Positions 31,243 to 44,010 of a stretch of DNA of 64,000 nt are shown one piece after another. The notes beneath the pieces are model-generated. The model had not been told where the DNA came from. It did no database searches and worked only from the letters and a program-made list of their open reading frames with translations. This DNA is from Ctena decussata (Eukaryota > Mollusca > Bivalvia > Lucinida > Lucinidae). The stretch spans positions 3,234,001 to 3,298,000 of the forward strand of contig OZ022501.1 in assembly GCA_963989385.1 (NCBI GenBank), given 5' to 3'. The position numbers and the translations under genes are program-made. Position 1 is the first letter of the stretch. The number at the start of each line of letters is the position of its first letter.

Positions 31243-32969
31243 TACGAGGGATGATAAAAAAATTCACGGAAACGTGCTGTATTCTCTTTACTATTTTACT
31301 TTTCAGACTGAAAGTTCACACTATGCAACTTTAATGTATTTGTGATTAATATCATACAAAAATAATTAACTTATGTCTAACCAGTTTTATGCACGCGCCA
31401 CCAACGTAACGATCGGAAACGTGACCCGGCCCACCTAACCTTAAGTTTTACTTTTATCGTTTTTAATAGCATATTCTGAGCGTTGTTTAGCCATAAGTAT
31501 TTTCGAAAACGTTAATTAATTCATCTGAACTTAGAAATATATATCTTATTTCGATGTTCATAACAAATTTTGTTAGCTGTTTTGATCCTTTCTACAAAAT
31601 GATGTTTTAGCCAAACGTGCCCTTTATTCATAAAACATGTGGGGGTGGGGTAATTAGATAATGGCAATTCGTTATATATGTTATGTACGCTTTCAGTCGA
31701 ACTATTCCAGCGATACGACAACACAGCCTGATATCTGCAGCAGCACTAGCTGTCTATCAAAATCTTAGTCAACTAGCAACGAAGCAATATTTGCAGGGTT
31801 TGTCGAAATCCAGCCATAGTCTTAGAATGAGTTCTTGAGTATATGTAGTTTCGTGTACCATATTCTTCTAAATTGTACACATAGAAATTGACAAATGGAT
31901 ATAATCTTAATTATGGCATAGCTTGCAGCTATATCCATGCTGCTGGGTGAGTTAGACTTTTGCTTGAGAGCTAACAGTGCTACAGATATCAGGCTGTTTT
32001 CTCGTTTTGTGGGAATAGTTAGACTGAAAGCACACATCATATATCGAAGGAATTGCCATTATCTCTAGTTTATGAAACCTGGTTTAAACACTCCTGATTT
32101 ATAAGACAAGTAAGATATCTGCCCTTGAATTACCCCACCCCAACAAATTTACTGAATAATTGCCACAGTAGACTAATTTAAAGAGTAACTACACTTCAGG
32201 AAGTGACTGAATCAGATCCCAAACCCTATCCCCAATATCAAAGAGAAAGATTGACAAAGACATCCCAACAAACAATAAATTACAAGTGATAAGCCGAGTC
32301 AGCAGCTCTTTCCCAAATAGATGGCAACTCAGCTATCTTCATTGAACTAAATAATTTAGACCAACAGACGGGTTACAACGGACTAAGCAAATTATATGAA
32401 AAACATTTAACAATTATTTTTACCTATTTTCTATTTTTATGATAGAAGGATTAAACTGAGAACACAATAAATTAAACAGCACCGAACATAAAACAAATGC
32501 AACCGCAACAAAAGTACCGCCTTGGGACGGTCAGTAATAACTACTGGGGGGTTTAAACCGGTTTTACTGGGCCCAAACCTTCACCCTCACCCTCCGCTGC
32601 GGTGCACTAAGTCATTTTTTCGTAGAAAGGATCAAAACAGCTTACAAAGTCGCAATGAACCTCTAGATAAGGTACGTTTCTAAGTTTGTGTGAGGTAAGT
32701 TTTGTTTCTGTAAATAATTTGTGGCCAAAATCGTTCACATTTTGCTATTAGAAAAGATAAAAATGTAACGTAACGTTAGCTGGGCCGGGTTACGTTACCC
32801 GTCGTTACGTTTGTGGCGCGTGCAAGAAACAAGTTAGACATAGGTCAATAATTTTGTATGGTATGAATCACAAATACATTAAGGTTGCCTACGATGAAAT
32901 TTATTGAAGAAAGTAACATAATAAAGAGACCAAAACACTTTTCCGGGAACATTTTGATCATCCCTTGTA
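31243..32969. mobile_element. foldback element with mariner-like ends in TA
   Basis: The left end TACGAGGGATGATAAAAAAA is inverted at the right (complement TACAAGGGATGATC), flanked by TA on both sides. The inversion continues inwards over hundreds of bases (for example CACGCGCCACCAACGTAACG against a right-arm complement near 32810). No transposase was found. The right arm was later hit by a family C insertion (32175-32600). Confidence 0.65.
32175..32600 (-). mobile_element. Naiad-related 3' end, family C
   Basis: Minus-strand copy closely similar to 3731-4140, from AATTTAAAGAGTAACTAC to the ACCCTCACCCTC region. It contains both hairpins. It interrupts the right arm of the foldback element. 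Confidence 0.7.
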
Positions 32970-33679
32970 GATAAAAATAGATGTTGATTCTGTTTTTGGT
33001 TTTGGGTAGCTGAATGACTACCTGTTTGGGAAAGAGCTGCTCATTCGGTTTACCGTGCGTGTCATTCGCGAACTTATGTCAAATTTTCCGTGTATATTAA
33101 TTCCTGATCATTGCCAATATTTTTATCTTACCGTTATATATACCCTTTGACACATGTTCTGAAATTTGAAAAGCCTTCTCGCTAAAAACGATAAAGGCGG
33201 TGCCCATTTGAAGGCGGATTAAGAAGCAGCATGTAAGTGGAGAATCTTGTTTGAGAATATCTTTAGCAAAAAGTGAAGACTCAGATCAGATTGCGCGAAT
33301 ATGAGTCTTCACTGGTCGGACACGGAAGATTGTTTTTGCTGGCCCGAGATCTCTTTACGTTTTTATGAAAAGGAGTATTTCACAACTAAAGGCAAAAAGG
33401 ATACCTGAAATTTAATACGGTCTATCATTGTTTTGATCAGCTTATTCTATATTTTTCCTATTTAACCTATCAGCCTTGCGTGATATGGGATCAGGATATC
33501 TTCGAAGGATTGTTCGACATAATGCATTAGCGTTAATGTTTTTTTTCAATAAATGTAATTATTGTAAACCCTGATCAGGCATAAAATCATATTCAGTGTG
33601 ATTGTGATCAGTCTTGCGTAATATTGGTATCTCAGTGCTGTAAATTAGTGATACTAACTTCTTACGGTGGAATAACAGA

Positions 33680-34605
33680 CTCGCGCTCATTTTTTCTCAT
33701 GTCTGATGCTCAGGGAGAACATGACGGAAAGGTTAGCACAGGCGGCAGAAATATAACCGATCTGCGTTTTGCCGATTACAAAGAAACTCTCTATGAGGAA
33801 AACCAGGAATAGGAAGCCCTAGTTGAAAGTCTCGACAAAAGTAAAAAGTATGCAAAGACCAGGAACTGAAACAATCAAAATCCAAATCCAGCCCTCAAAC
33901 CAACCTGCACAAGGCAAAAAATGGAGATCAAAGCTGAGAGGTTGTTCACTGATGACAAACAGCGCCAGTTGTGTCCAGAGTAAGATCCAGGTTAAAGGAC
34001 AGAAGCTGGGTACCGTGACAAGCTTCAAAAACATTGGCGCAGGTGTCTCAGATAATTACTTTAATCAGGAGGTGATATCAAGGATGGCACAAGCACTTCA
34101 GCTCTTACAAAGCTGAAGCCAATTTGGAAAGATAACAAATCTTTTGGATTAAACGTAGAAATATCTGCATACTTGTCCTGTCCACAATTTCGTTTGTCTG
34201 TAAAAAATCGTGGACCTTTACAGCAGGGTTAGAGAAACAAACGAAGGACTTGGAGATGAGACGCTACTGAAAATTTCCACTGAAAAAGGACCAGATAACC
34301 AATAAGAAGGTTCGCGGGAGGATCCAAGCAGCAATTGGAGAATATTATGACCTCCTATTCCTGGTCAAGAAACGAACACTAAGGTGGTTTAGCCATGTCG
34401 GAAGATCTTCCGGTTTAGCAAAGACGATATTAAGAAGAATAGGTAGACAGAAGAAGAGGTCGGAGGACGATATTAAAGAGTGGAGAGGAATGAACTTTGT
34501 CAGCTCAACAGGGGTAGCTGAAAACAGGACAGGGTGGAGAGGGATCGTTTCGAAGTCGTTTGAGGTGCCAAAGCGACCTTGTTAGGTTATGAGATAGTGT
34601 ATAAT
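33680..34605 (+). mobile_element. RTE-like LINE 3' fragment, interrupted by a Naiad end
   Basis: Homologous to 52075-52925: ATGTCTGATGCTC, the GGCGGCAGAAA region and AAGCAGCAATTGGAGAATAT. It is broken by frameshifts and stops and is truncated on the left. The Naiad family A fragment 33841-33902 lies within it, so the LINE copy is older. Confidence 0.75.
33841..33902 (-). mobile_element. Naiad family A 3' terminus, 62 bp
   Basis: Matches the last ~62 bases of the Naiad 3' UTR on the minus strand, ending GCATACTTTTTAC at 33841. It is extremely 5'-truncated and inserted in a LINE copy. Confidence 0.85.
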
Positions 34606-34854
34606 AGATATGTTCCTGATTGTTTTGAATGAGACAACTTTTCTTTGACAATGTGTGTGCTACGGTACGTGACAAAACCTTAAGCAAATTATTTTGGCAT
34701 CCACTGACACGGTACGCATACCTGACAGCAGCAGATTTGCCACCCCCTCTTGAATATGTATCTTACACCTAAATAGGATTCATATAATCTTTATGAAAAC
34801 AAAGCTGTTCTAACCCGATTGCAAAGATACACAGCTTTATATGAGTCAAGAATA

Positions 34855-35078
34855 TTTGAGCCGCGATACGACAAAACCAACAAAGTGGTTGTGGGCCCAG
34901 CACAGACTCAGATCGGCCTGGGCATCCTCTTCGTTGTCCGCATGGAGCTAGCTAAGACCCTTGGCTACCCTGTCAGTGCAAAGCAAAGACTCTGATCAGT
35001 CTGAGTGGATGCCCATTCTGATCCGAGTCTACCCTGGGCGCACAACCAGTTTGCTGTTTTTCTCGTGTCCCGGCTTAT
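34855..35078. mobile_element. palindromic MITE of the GAGCCGCG family
   Basis: GAGCCGCGATACGACAAAAC on the left is inverted at the right, with CAGACTCAGATCGGCCTGGG on the inner arm. It lies just 3' of the receptor gene. Confidence 0.7.
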
Positions 35079-35245
35079 TTGGAGAAACAAGATTCTTCTT
35101 TTGGCACGGGTACTTAAAACATGGTAGAAAGAACGATGTAACGTGCACCTTTATTTCCATCGAAAACGGAAATCGACACATGTTTTATTTGTTAAAATGG
35201 TGAAAAAACATAGAGGTTTGCCCATACATATAAACAATAATCAAG

Positions 35246-38200
35246 TTAAGACACAGACAATGTTGTCTCAATGGTATGTGCAGAATCTGTTGTGTCACCC
35301 ATCCTTTTCGGCGAGGAGCTAGATGCTTTATGCGGTGTTTGACTGACCAGTTGTTTTCTACGAACAAGGACGTACACTATTAAATTCAGTACTCCTCCAA
35401 TGTTATCAAATATGGTGATAAGATGAAACAAAACAATAGGGACAGTGTCAAAGATAGCCCAGGCCGCAAACACCCCACCACATGTCCACTGTACAAAGAA
35501 GGCAACCACAAATAATGACATTGACTGCGCTGCGTTTACGGCTGCTTTTCTGCTTGATGCGGTGTGTCCAAGGTTTTCCGTCAAATGTTTCGTCTCTCTG
35601 CGTAGTTTTGTCCATGTCAGTGCATAAAATATAATATTCATGGATAAAATAAGCAGCAGTGGTACTGTTGTGAAGCACGTTTGGCCTATGGCTCCCTTCA
35701 CTCCATCGAAAAAGCAGCTGAAATGAGAAGAAAATATTACTTAGCCCATAAACGACGACAACACTCGCGTTTGCAGAATTTCATCAACTATTTCGCCCAA
35801 GATAAATCATATTGTAAATTCAAACACTAGAGGCAAACAGTGTAGATCCAGATAGGAAGGATTATTTCCCGTCTGCATATATGCTGTTTGTAAATTCAAC
35901 TATTTTGGGGGCTGCATAATATATACAATTTCATGTTGTTGTTTTTTTCAAGTGAAGAAATGTTATAGCTCACTTCTAATGCCCGAAATACACATCACAA
36001 GCACCCCTACCCAAGAACCTTATAGAAGAAGTCCACTGTCTGCATCGAGGTCCGGGACATTCTTTTAGAAAACGGAACAGACCACCAAAGATTTGGACCG
36101 GTTAACACACACTAGGTAGTTGCTTCGTTTAATCGAGTGTTCTGATTATATATTGAACGCATTAGTCAAATGAGCCATATTAGCGAACGAAACATAAATA
36201 ATTAAATTTAAAACATTGCGCAGTCTTAATTTTTAGTGGTGACCTAAATATTTTCTTGGGCTATCTATAAAACGTTATTTATATTTCGTATAATTTTATA
36301 AAATACGATGCCCAATTCAATTTTGTCCTCGACACCGAAAACCGTGTTGAAATCTCTTGGCTTGTTTTCGAGAACTAGTCATTTTTTAGCCGTGTAATTT
36401 GCCAGTATATTTGCATATCGCTATTTCTAAATTTTAATAAGGCATTCGATTCAAAGCGTGATTAGTTACAAAAAGGGTCCAGATAATTAAAATAAAACAA
36501 CACAAAAAAATAAATAAAATAACATAAAACAATAAAAAAATAAAAACGATGATTAAGAAAAAAGGGTCTAAACCCATAAAAAATTTCTGATTTCTCAGAA
36601 TATATCCTCTGACCTCAAAGGACGAAAATAAAATATAATGTGCACTTTGGATAATGCATTAAAGACACGCAGGGTAAACTGAAAGAACTCTTTTCAGAAA
36701 GAGGTGTAGATTCAGCTTTCCTTATTAGAAACCACAGGAACATCATTTGTTGCCTATTTTCTATTTTAAAATACGAATTGAAACACAAAGCAGAATGGGC
36801 AGCTATTCAGGGGACCATATTGCTAGAGACCATAGACAAGCAGAATTAGAAAAATATGGCACTGAGGAACCACAACAGAAGTACCTACTCCTAGCCTACT
36901 TCTTTCCAACTTTGTCTGATATCGTATCAACATTGATCCCGGCTCCTCCATATAACAATCAAGGTATATGTTCTGGTAGAAAGGTTCAGTCTTCACGGGG
37001 TGGGGAATCTTGTGATATTTTGTACCTTATTCGGACAGTACGGGTAAGAAACTTGATCATTATTTCTTTAATTCTCAATGACTATCACGCGATAGAATGC
37101 AAATACCTCATCACTTTGCAACAAGTCATTGTAAAAGTGCCGGGGCCGTATTCATAAAACGACTTAAGTGGTTGCTATGCTGTTGCTAAGGCTAAATGTC
37201 TTTGAAGGAGATTCCCTACAACTATGAAATTTGCTCTGGAGGAACAGTCTTACAAAGACTGTTCCTCCAGAGCAAATTTCATAGTTGTAGGGAATCTCCT
37301 TTATAAATATTTGGCCTTAGCAACAGCATAGCAACGACTTAAGTGGCTTTATGAATACGGCCCCAGATTTCATGCAGGTTGTATTTTTCCACATAACCTC
37401 GAGCAAAGTAACGAAGTCTTCGTTTGAGGCCGTATGAAAAATACAGCGCGTAGCAAAAAACAAACAAACAAACAGTCAAAAAAAACAAAAAAACAAAAAA
37501 ACCAAACACTTTACCAGTCTTTTGCGACGAACAAAGACAAGGCATTTGCATTTTACCGCATGAATGTTCACCGAGTATTAATCCAATAAGGAACACATTC
37601 ATACCCATTCGGTTCGAATACAAGTACAAAATAACCAAAGTGAGTCAAATGATTTCCCACCTTTAGTCTTGGTTAAAATTAAAATTAGGGACGAATCGCC
37701 TTTTGGTTTAGGGGCAAAATGGCCGGGAGAGAATTGGAATTGCGTCGAAGTAAATATGGAGGTCATTAATTTGTGAAACAACTAGGGGCAAGTTGACCAG
37801 GAGAGAAACAACTAGATACAGGTAAGTTCGTTTCATTACTATACGACTTACTTTGGTCCAATTTTATTTGACATTTCATTGTTTGCCGCAAGATATTTCG
37901 TTGACATTTTCCTCCATACAGACACATTATTAGTGTTGAAATAGCGAGAATGTTACGTTGAGAAATGCAAATTACACGGCAAATAAAAATGAATATTTCC
38001 CAAAAACATGCCATGCACTTAAGAAAGTAATGATCAGAAATAGAATCAACCGATTGCAATTTCCTGCCTTGAACTCTAAAAGGGGAAAAAAGAATTTAAA
38101 GAAGTAAACTCACACAAGACCAGCAAAAGCTCAAGAGGTTATTCTTTCCCAGCATATGGCCACGCCGATATAGCTAACAATACGTCAGGGCTTACAGACA

Positions 38201-39662
38201 CCCGGCAAAGAGTGATATTATGATTAACCATAACAGAAGCACGACTTGGAAACTTTTAGTCTTCATTGTCGTTCTTATGTCTTAGTTAATTTGTTTGTGG
38301 TCTGCTAACATTGTGGCCACCTGTTAATTCCGCAGCTGCCCGCTTTGCTTCCTCGTTTGTTTTATAATAAAAGATAGAAAATGGAAAAAACAATAAAAGT
38401 GTAATCGTATAGTTTGTTCAGTCTGTTGTGTGGTATAAGCGTATTTTGTTTGATTGAACCGTTGCGGAAACTCAGGGAGAGGTTTGGGTCCGGTAAACTA
38501 GTATAAGCCCCCTCCCAGTAATCTTTTGCTGACCGTTCCAAGGCGGTACTTCTATTGCAGTTCCTTGATGTTATATTGTGCTGTGGCTGCTTGTCTATAG
38601 TCTCTGGCGGTTTGGTCATCTGTATTGCTGCCCAATCTGCCTTCTGTTTTATTTTGTTTTGTAATTAAAATAACAAATAAGTAAAATAGATGTTGATGCT
38701 GTAATTGGGATAGCAGAATGACCATCTGTTTGGGGAAGAGCTGCTCATTCGGTTTACTGTGCGTGTCTTTCGTAAACGTGTGCCAATTTTGTGTGTATGT
38801 GGGATTTGACTGTATGTATTCCTGATCATTACCTATCTTTTTACTTTACATCAATAGGCAGTTTTTCTGAAACAGACATTTCCGACACCCACAGATGTTA
38901 ATATTCCAGTTACACCAAAGGAAGTGTGTACCAACTTAGATATTTTAGAATAATTATGAACGGAATGCAAACTGTATGACATATCTTTCCCCAATTATGA
39001 AATGCCACTTTACAGTCACAGCCACATTAAAAATAGGCAATATGAAAGCTCGATAGCTATTTGCCACAAGGCCGTAAGGAGAAGAACGACCTCAAAATGC
39101 TACTTGAGAATGGTATTACAGGTTCAAGCAAATACTAAAATGCTCCAGTAGTTCCAAACTGTCCCAAAACGGCAGCGACAACCGCACATGATACCGGAAA
39201 ACCAAAGGTCCAGAGAAGAAGCTTCCAGTCCCAATGTCCAAAGTAAAGATTTTTGTTGAAATAGATCAACGTGAATACGTTAATTGCTACAATGTTTACC
39301 ATCAGGTTCTGAGCTGATATGAAGATAATGATGAAAAAGCCATAAATTTGGCACAGTTCTTTAGGATATACATGGTCTTTGGTAAACACCATTTGGAGAT
39401 GATCACATATATGAACCAGATTGAAACATCCGTCACACACTGCAAGATATACTACAAAACGATCGCATTTTGTCCATATGAAAAATGACCGATGCTTTTG
39501 TCTTCTGAAAGAGACAGCTATAGCAACAACAGCGCAGCACAGACTGGTTAAGATACACACCATCGCCGGAATATGAAGAGCATAAAACAAACCGTTGTCT
39601 AGTCCGTATACTGGTAGATCATACCCATCATGTAGAACAACAGCAGTTGATTGATTTTCCAT
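35246..39662 (-). CDS. seven-transmembrane receptor, paralogue 1 (two coding exons)
   Basis: Exons 39662-39136 and 35717-35246 join in phase 2 to give 332 residues. The donor is GTATTT at 39135; the acceptor is TTCTCATTTCAG before 35717. Exon 1 holds a short outside N-terminus with an NQS site and TM1 to TM4 (about residues 25-51, 67-90, 103-133, 144-165). Exon 2 holds TM5 to TM7 and a Ser/Thr-rich tail. A cysteine at the start of TM3 (KELC) and one right after the junction (CFFD) can form the usual disulfide. TM7 reads NLIVY where class A has NPxxY, and no DRY is seen after TM3, so this is not a typical class A receptor. A GPR157 or cAMP-receptor-like group is possible but not shown. An acceptor 23 bases before the ATG implies an upstream non-coding exon. 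AATAAA is at 35184-35189. Confidence 0.8.
36410..36650 (-). mobile_element. fragment of the hammerhead-bearing retroelement family (no ribozyme)
   Basis: Shares CTTTGAGGTCAGAGGATATA and the following stretch with 16430-16500 and 46560-46620. It is A/T-expanded. The ribozyme region is not present. Confidence 0.45.
37142..37364. mobile_element. near-perfect palindromic MITE in a receptor intron
   Basis: GGGGCCGTATTCATAAAACG on the left is inverted at the right (complement of TTTATGAATACGGCCCC). The arms pair almost perfectly over about 105 bases around 37252. There is no coding capacity. Confidence 0.85.
38436..38855 (+). mobile_element. Naiad-related 3' end, family B
   Basis: Contains CTGACCGTTCCAAGGCGGTA (38529), GCAGAATGACC...GCTCATTCGG (about 38714-38756) and the CCTGATCATTACC terminus. 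It is inserted in the intron of receptor paralogue 1. Confidence 0.7.
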
Positions 39663-39913
39663 CGCCTGAGGTTTTCGTTACAACTCTGAAAATAGATTTG
39701 AGCAGAAGGTGTACTTTTTCATGTATTAAATATGTCAACAAAAAATACATACTGCCTACAAATGAGATGTATTGCCAGAATAATAGTGAAGTTGCGGATT
39801 TATTTGGTTTAAAAATATATATTTATTTCTCTTTTTTTCATAACATATATATAATGCAAGTTACATGCACTAGGATTAGAACGAAAGCAACTTGCTTATT
39901 TAGTTCTTCTCCT

Positions 39914-40753
39914 AAAGGACCTGGTATGATAAGGCCAATATTTGGCCCCCAGAAAACTCAGCAAATACAAATTGACCAGTTCTTGCATAAAATATTTGTG
40001 TTTTTATCTTGAACATACCCATACCCCCAGCGTAATCTGACGAAAATGACGAATTTGGTAGCCTCTGCGGTTTTCAAAGTATATGAGCTCGGCCTCCAGC
40101 ACATTCTATATTTTATATGCAGATACAATTTTGATATACTTACATGCCATGAAAATATTAAATGTGCTGGAGACCGGGCTCTATGTTTGCTTTTAACTTT
40201 TTGTTACCAAACTGGCAGCGTTTGGGACACATTCACTGTTTTCTCAACACAAAAACGCCCATATCTCCGCTCTTAGACAAAATAATCATATGCTGTGGGT
40301 ATTCATTTTCTTAGTTAGAACACAAGGATTAATTTGGTACACATTTCATTTTGATCTGTTGGAAAGTTTAGGTTATTGTCTCTGGACTTGCAAACTTCAG
40401 TGGGTGGGGTACCTGGACAGGCCTTGAGCAGTGCACAGGTAATTAGCCGTGGTGCCCAACATATTCTCATTTAATCAAAAGCCTATTATCAAGAGCTTTC
40501 AAAAGCCATGATTTGAAATGACTTATTTCTTTAAAGGAAAAAAATTTACTCAGTTTTTCTTGCAATTTTCCTTCATATTATTCAACCAACGTAGGCTTAT
40601 CAGAAATCATGTTTTTTGAGTACTTACAAAAGTGAAACATATTATAATTTCTGGTTGTTCCAATACGCACAAATGATAAGCAATAGAAATCATGCACTTT
40701 TAAGACAATTCTAATGTGGGGGCCAAAATGGCCCTTATCATACCAGGTCCTTT
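39914..40753. mobile_element. non-autonomous TIR element (AAAGGACCTGGTATGATAAGG)
   Basis: AAAGGACCTGGTATGATAAG on the left is inverted on the right (complement of CTTATCATACCAGGTCCTTT), with TTGGCCCCC inside. A second copy is at 57342-58243. An internal inverted pair (GGCCTCCAGCACATT) is shared. It lies upstream of receptor paralogue 1. Confidence 0.8.
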
Positions 40754-42830
40754 ATTTGTTTTATTTGAAGGACCGAAAACAAAAGAATTGCCAGCTGATA
40801 TACATAGGGTGGTTAAGCTGAGTTGTGCACATATATCCTCATTGTTTTCAACTATCTAGTAGTTGTTTGATTGCAGCCTTATACATTTATAAACCTTTAG
40901 TATTTTAATAATAAACTGAACTAACAGTTTTGTCTTGAATAAATGTACACTAGACAAAAGAATACAAAATGGTATTCGTTCTTCATGCAACATTTAATGC
41001 ATTATGTGCATACATATACAAATGTATCAACCTCGTTCTGAACTGCTTTGATGACTGTCTGTTCGTTATAGGCCTACTGCGGAAAACGCAAATTTTAAAA
41101 GGTTTACAGTTTTGGTTTTTAATCTTTTATCATTTTAAAGTATTTGATACGACTAGAAAAATCTGAAATTTTGAATAAAATACCTGAGTGGGTTTGGAAG
41201 ATATGGCTGTTTAAATCTCGACAATTCCAAATATGGTTATTTGAGAGAAAACCGTTATATTTTCATAAACGAATTCGAAATTGTTAATGTGACAGCATCG
41301 TCATATAGATATATTACCAATGTACAAGTCTGGCAAATATCAAAGCATTTGGATGAAAAATAATACTATTATGCATTATTTAATATGGTAACCAAGTGGT
41401 ACAATGAATGAGACAATTGCTCATTTGTACCCACCTAGGTACATTCTTAGCATTTTGTTATATGTTTTATATTTCTTCAAGTCGCTATTAGTCCAGATCT
41501 ATGCAAGATATCAAGTTCAAATTTTTAGAATTTCTTAGTTACGCAGAGATGTATGAAATTTCAAAGTGCTTGGTGCACAGGTGTTAACGTTCGCGTTTTC
41601 CGGATAAGTCCTATTGATGAGCATTTATTCTGACCTCAATGGCAATACGTTTAGACAACGCTCAAGTTTTACAACTATTTCAAGATGAGTAACCACATTT
41701 ACCACATTTAGAAGGGAGGTAAAATTGGCTGAATCGATTCCCGTAAAAGTCTACAATTCACCTTTAGAAATACTGCTTTAGGTAAGTTAAGGTCTCTTTA
41801 AGATGGATAGACTTGAACTTGTTTATAGAACATCTTAAACCACTTTTGAACAAGAAATATTTCCATAGTTACCCGTACACAGAAAGAAAAAAAACAATAC
41901 ATATTTACACAAAACTTTACTTTTAGAAAAAATATGAATGAAAACGCGGCGATATTGTCTTTTTGGAAAAAGAAGACAGCAGTATACTTACGCCGTCGAC
42001 AGAACCTCACAAAACTATACCGATGCTTTTACATTAGTTTCAATTGATGATTCTGAGGCAAACCTAGAATGTAAACACATCTGTACGTGTATAACTGGCA
42101 AATGCAACAACCACTTAGCACATGACATAGTCCCACAAACAAATCGCACGTGTTGGATGTCACACAACACAAAAAGTCTTATGATCTTACCTTACCGTCA
42201 GTGGAGGGATGCCTACCTGTTTAAAGTAGGTATGGTTTTGGAAACGACGAATTGCATCCAAACATATGTTGCTTCCGGGCAAAACACATTGTTTTAAAGG
42301 GGATTCTATGTATCAGATTTTGTTAGCCTTCTGTTGTTTATACTGTTTTTGTTTTTTTCTTTATTTTCAAAAATAGAGGAGTACGTTTCTAACTATCACA
42401 TTACCTTCCGTAATCACGCAATGAAAAAACGTTTGTATACCTTTGGACCGTAACACTGTCCTTTTTTGTTGTTGTTAAGTTGTTTAGGCTAATTATTGAG
42501 CCGACTAAATCATTTTTTAATAATTCTCCAAAACTTTTAACAACTTATTATTCTACCTACCTATGTGACCGAAAACTCTGGGATGAGACACGATACAGAC
42601 CCTGAATCGTACTACTGTTCTGATCAGGGTTCTACACTACCTGGTTAGCAATTTTGTTCATTTATCATGGCAGTTTCTGTATCTTCAGGTAAATGGGAAC
42701 ATTTTCAGCGGCTGCAACTCTTTCGTTTTCTTTGTTGCCTCCCTTTCCACTAAGAATCATTTCTTAAAACAAAGAATTTGCTCTGTTTGAGCAAATTCAT
42801 TCCTTCATTCCCTGGGTATCTTGTGGGGAG
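40754..42830. other. intergenic DNA between receptor genes, nothing firm
   Basis: A minus-strand GGC/GTAAGT donor at about 41995 could end a non-coding 5' exon of receptor paralogue 1, but no acceptor partner test is possible here. ORFs at 41938-42297 show no recognisable motif. Confidence 0.3.
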
Positions 42831-42837
42831 GGCGACG

Positions 42838-43048
42838 GGCCACCGTGGCCGAGCGGGTAAGAGTGCAGACTCTAAAATCTTAGGCCTGTCACCGCTGTGG
42901 GTTCAATCCTCGCTCGGTGCACAAGCGAAAAAGCTAGGTACTGCTTGCGGAAAGTCAGATGGTTTTTACTCGGGAAACCGGTTTTTGCCCAACTCTGCTC
43001 ATCAATCGTCTTGATATAAGTGGAATTTTCTTGAAAGTATCAGAAAAT
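42838..43048 (+). mobile_element. tRNA-derived SINE
   Basis: The head has GTGGCCGAGCGGGTAAGAG, typical of a Leu/Ser tRNA D-arm and box A, and box B GGGTTCAATCC. The body runs to AAGTGGAATTTTCTTGAAAG. Anticodon arm pairing is poor, so it is a SINE rather than a working tRNA. Confidence 0.6.
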
Positions 43049-43399
43049 ACATATCGAGCCCTCGTTTATAGAAGTAGCATAAGTTGTTTCCTCTTGTTAA
43101 AATGACTGAAAAACTTAACGTTAAGCATTTTATTAATAGTATGAGGAAATACTGCTCTACCAACTACTGCTTAATTTGGCCGGCGAAGATAGTGTCAGTG
43201 ACTTTGGTAACTGAGCGCACTCAATGATACGCCATTGTTGAAGCTCTGTGTACGTATTAACAGTAATTTGAGATACATTTATGCAATCAAAGTGGGAACA
43301 TACTGGTTTAGATACCTCCTTAATTGCACGCGGTAGTTCAGACTTTTTACTTAGACTTAATGACGGGTCCGGCCTAAACACCTTCTACTAAGTTCGTTA

Positions 43400-43700
43400 G
43401 GCAGTTAGTTGGGGCTTGATGATCTGTCTTTGGTTGGGCCCGTCAAGATTCAACTGTTGGATTTCTATTTCCTCCAGCGTTTCAGTGTATTTCCTGTTGA
43501 GAGCTTATCTTGTTTCATCTCAGTTTTTAATCCTGATGTATAAGTTTGCCTTTTTATCCGCTGATTGGTTAAAATCTGGTCACTCAAAATCTATTTAAGC
43601 ATCCTAGTAATTTATAACTGACTTTTCGAAGTCGATTTAATATTGTTTGCTTTAATTATAGTATTGTGGTCATCTGGATATCTGCCTTCTTTGTTTTTTT
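43400..43700 (+). mobile_element. possible Naiad-related 3' end, family E
   Basis: TCTATTTAAGCATCCTAGTA then ATTTATAACTGACTTTTCG parallels TCGATTTAAGCCCCCCAGTA then ATTCATTACTGACCGTTCC of the Naiad 3' UTR. Hairpin H1 is mostly lost. Confidence 0.4.
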
Positions 43701-43784
43701 TTTGTCATGTGTTGTTATAGTCATAAGAAATAGGCAAACGAGATGTTTTATATTTTTCGCCTGCCGTGTTGGTTTATCCTGTAT

Positions 43785-43960
43785 GTTTGTGAATCACTGC
43801 AGAATCAGGAGCGAGGTTTGTGGCAATGTAAAATCGATATAAGCCCCCCCCCCCCCCCACACCCTACAAACACTCACTAATTTATAACTGAATGTTCCAT
43901 GGTTTCTGTCTCGGTCAACAATATATTAATGTCATTGTTTTTCGGCTTCTATTATTCTTT
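43785..43960 (+). mobile_element. possible Naiad-related 3' end, family E
   Basis: Contains CACTGCAGAATCAGGAGCGA, AAAATCGATATAAGCCCCC (with an expanded C run) and TTTATAACTGAATGTTCCAT. The order matches the Naiad 3' UTR. It is truncated before hairpin H2. Confidence 0.45.
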
Positions 43961-44010
43961 GACTCTTTGTTTTTTTTTTTTTTTTTTTGCTTGCTTTGTT
44001 TTGCTTTGTC

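Larger units (their letters stand above)
31050..33130 (+). mobile_element. Naiad-related 3' end, family B, split by a TIR element
   Basis: The left part (31050-31242) has CTGACCGTTCCAAGGCGGTA. The right part (32970-33130) has the GCTGAATGACTACC...GCTCATTCGG hairpin and the CCTGATCATTGCC end. Family B copies elsewhere are continuous across the break, so the 31243-32969 element inserted into it. A short TTTTGCTGACC duplication precedes the hairpin. Confidence 0.7.

Noticed and set aside
40046..40276. Conserved small ORF (MTNLVA...) in both copies of the AAAGGACC TIR element (also 57542-57781)
   Set aside because: Most differences change the amino acid and the copies are equally similar outside the ORF, so there is no sign of selection on protein.
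42838..42925. Functional tRNA gene
   Set aside because: Boxes A and B are good but the anticodon stem does not pair and a SINE body follows. The same holds for 27430-27505.
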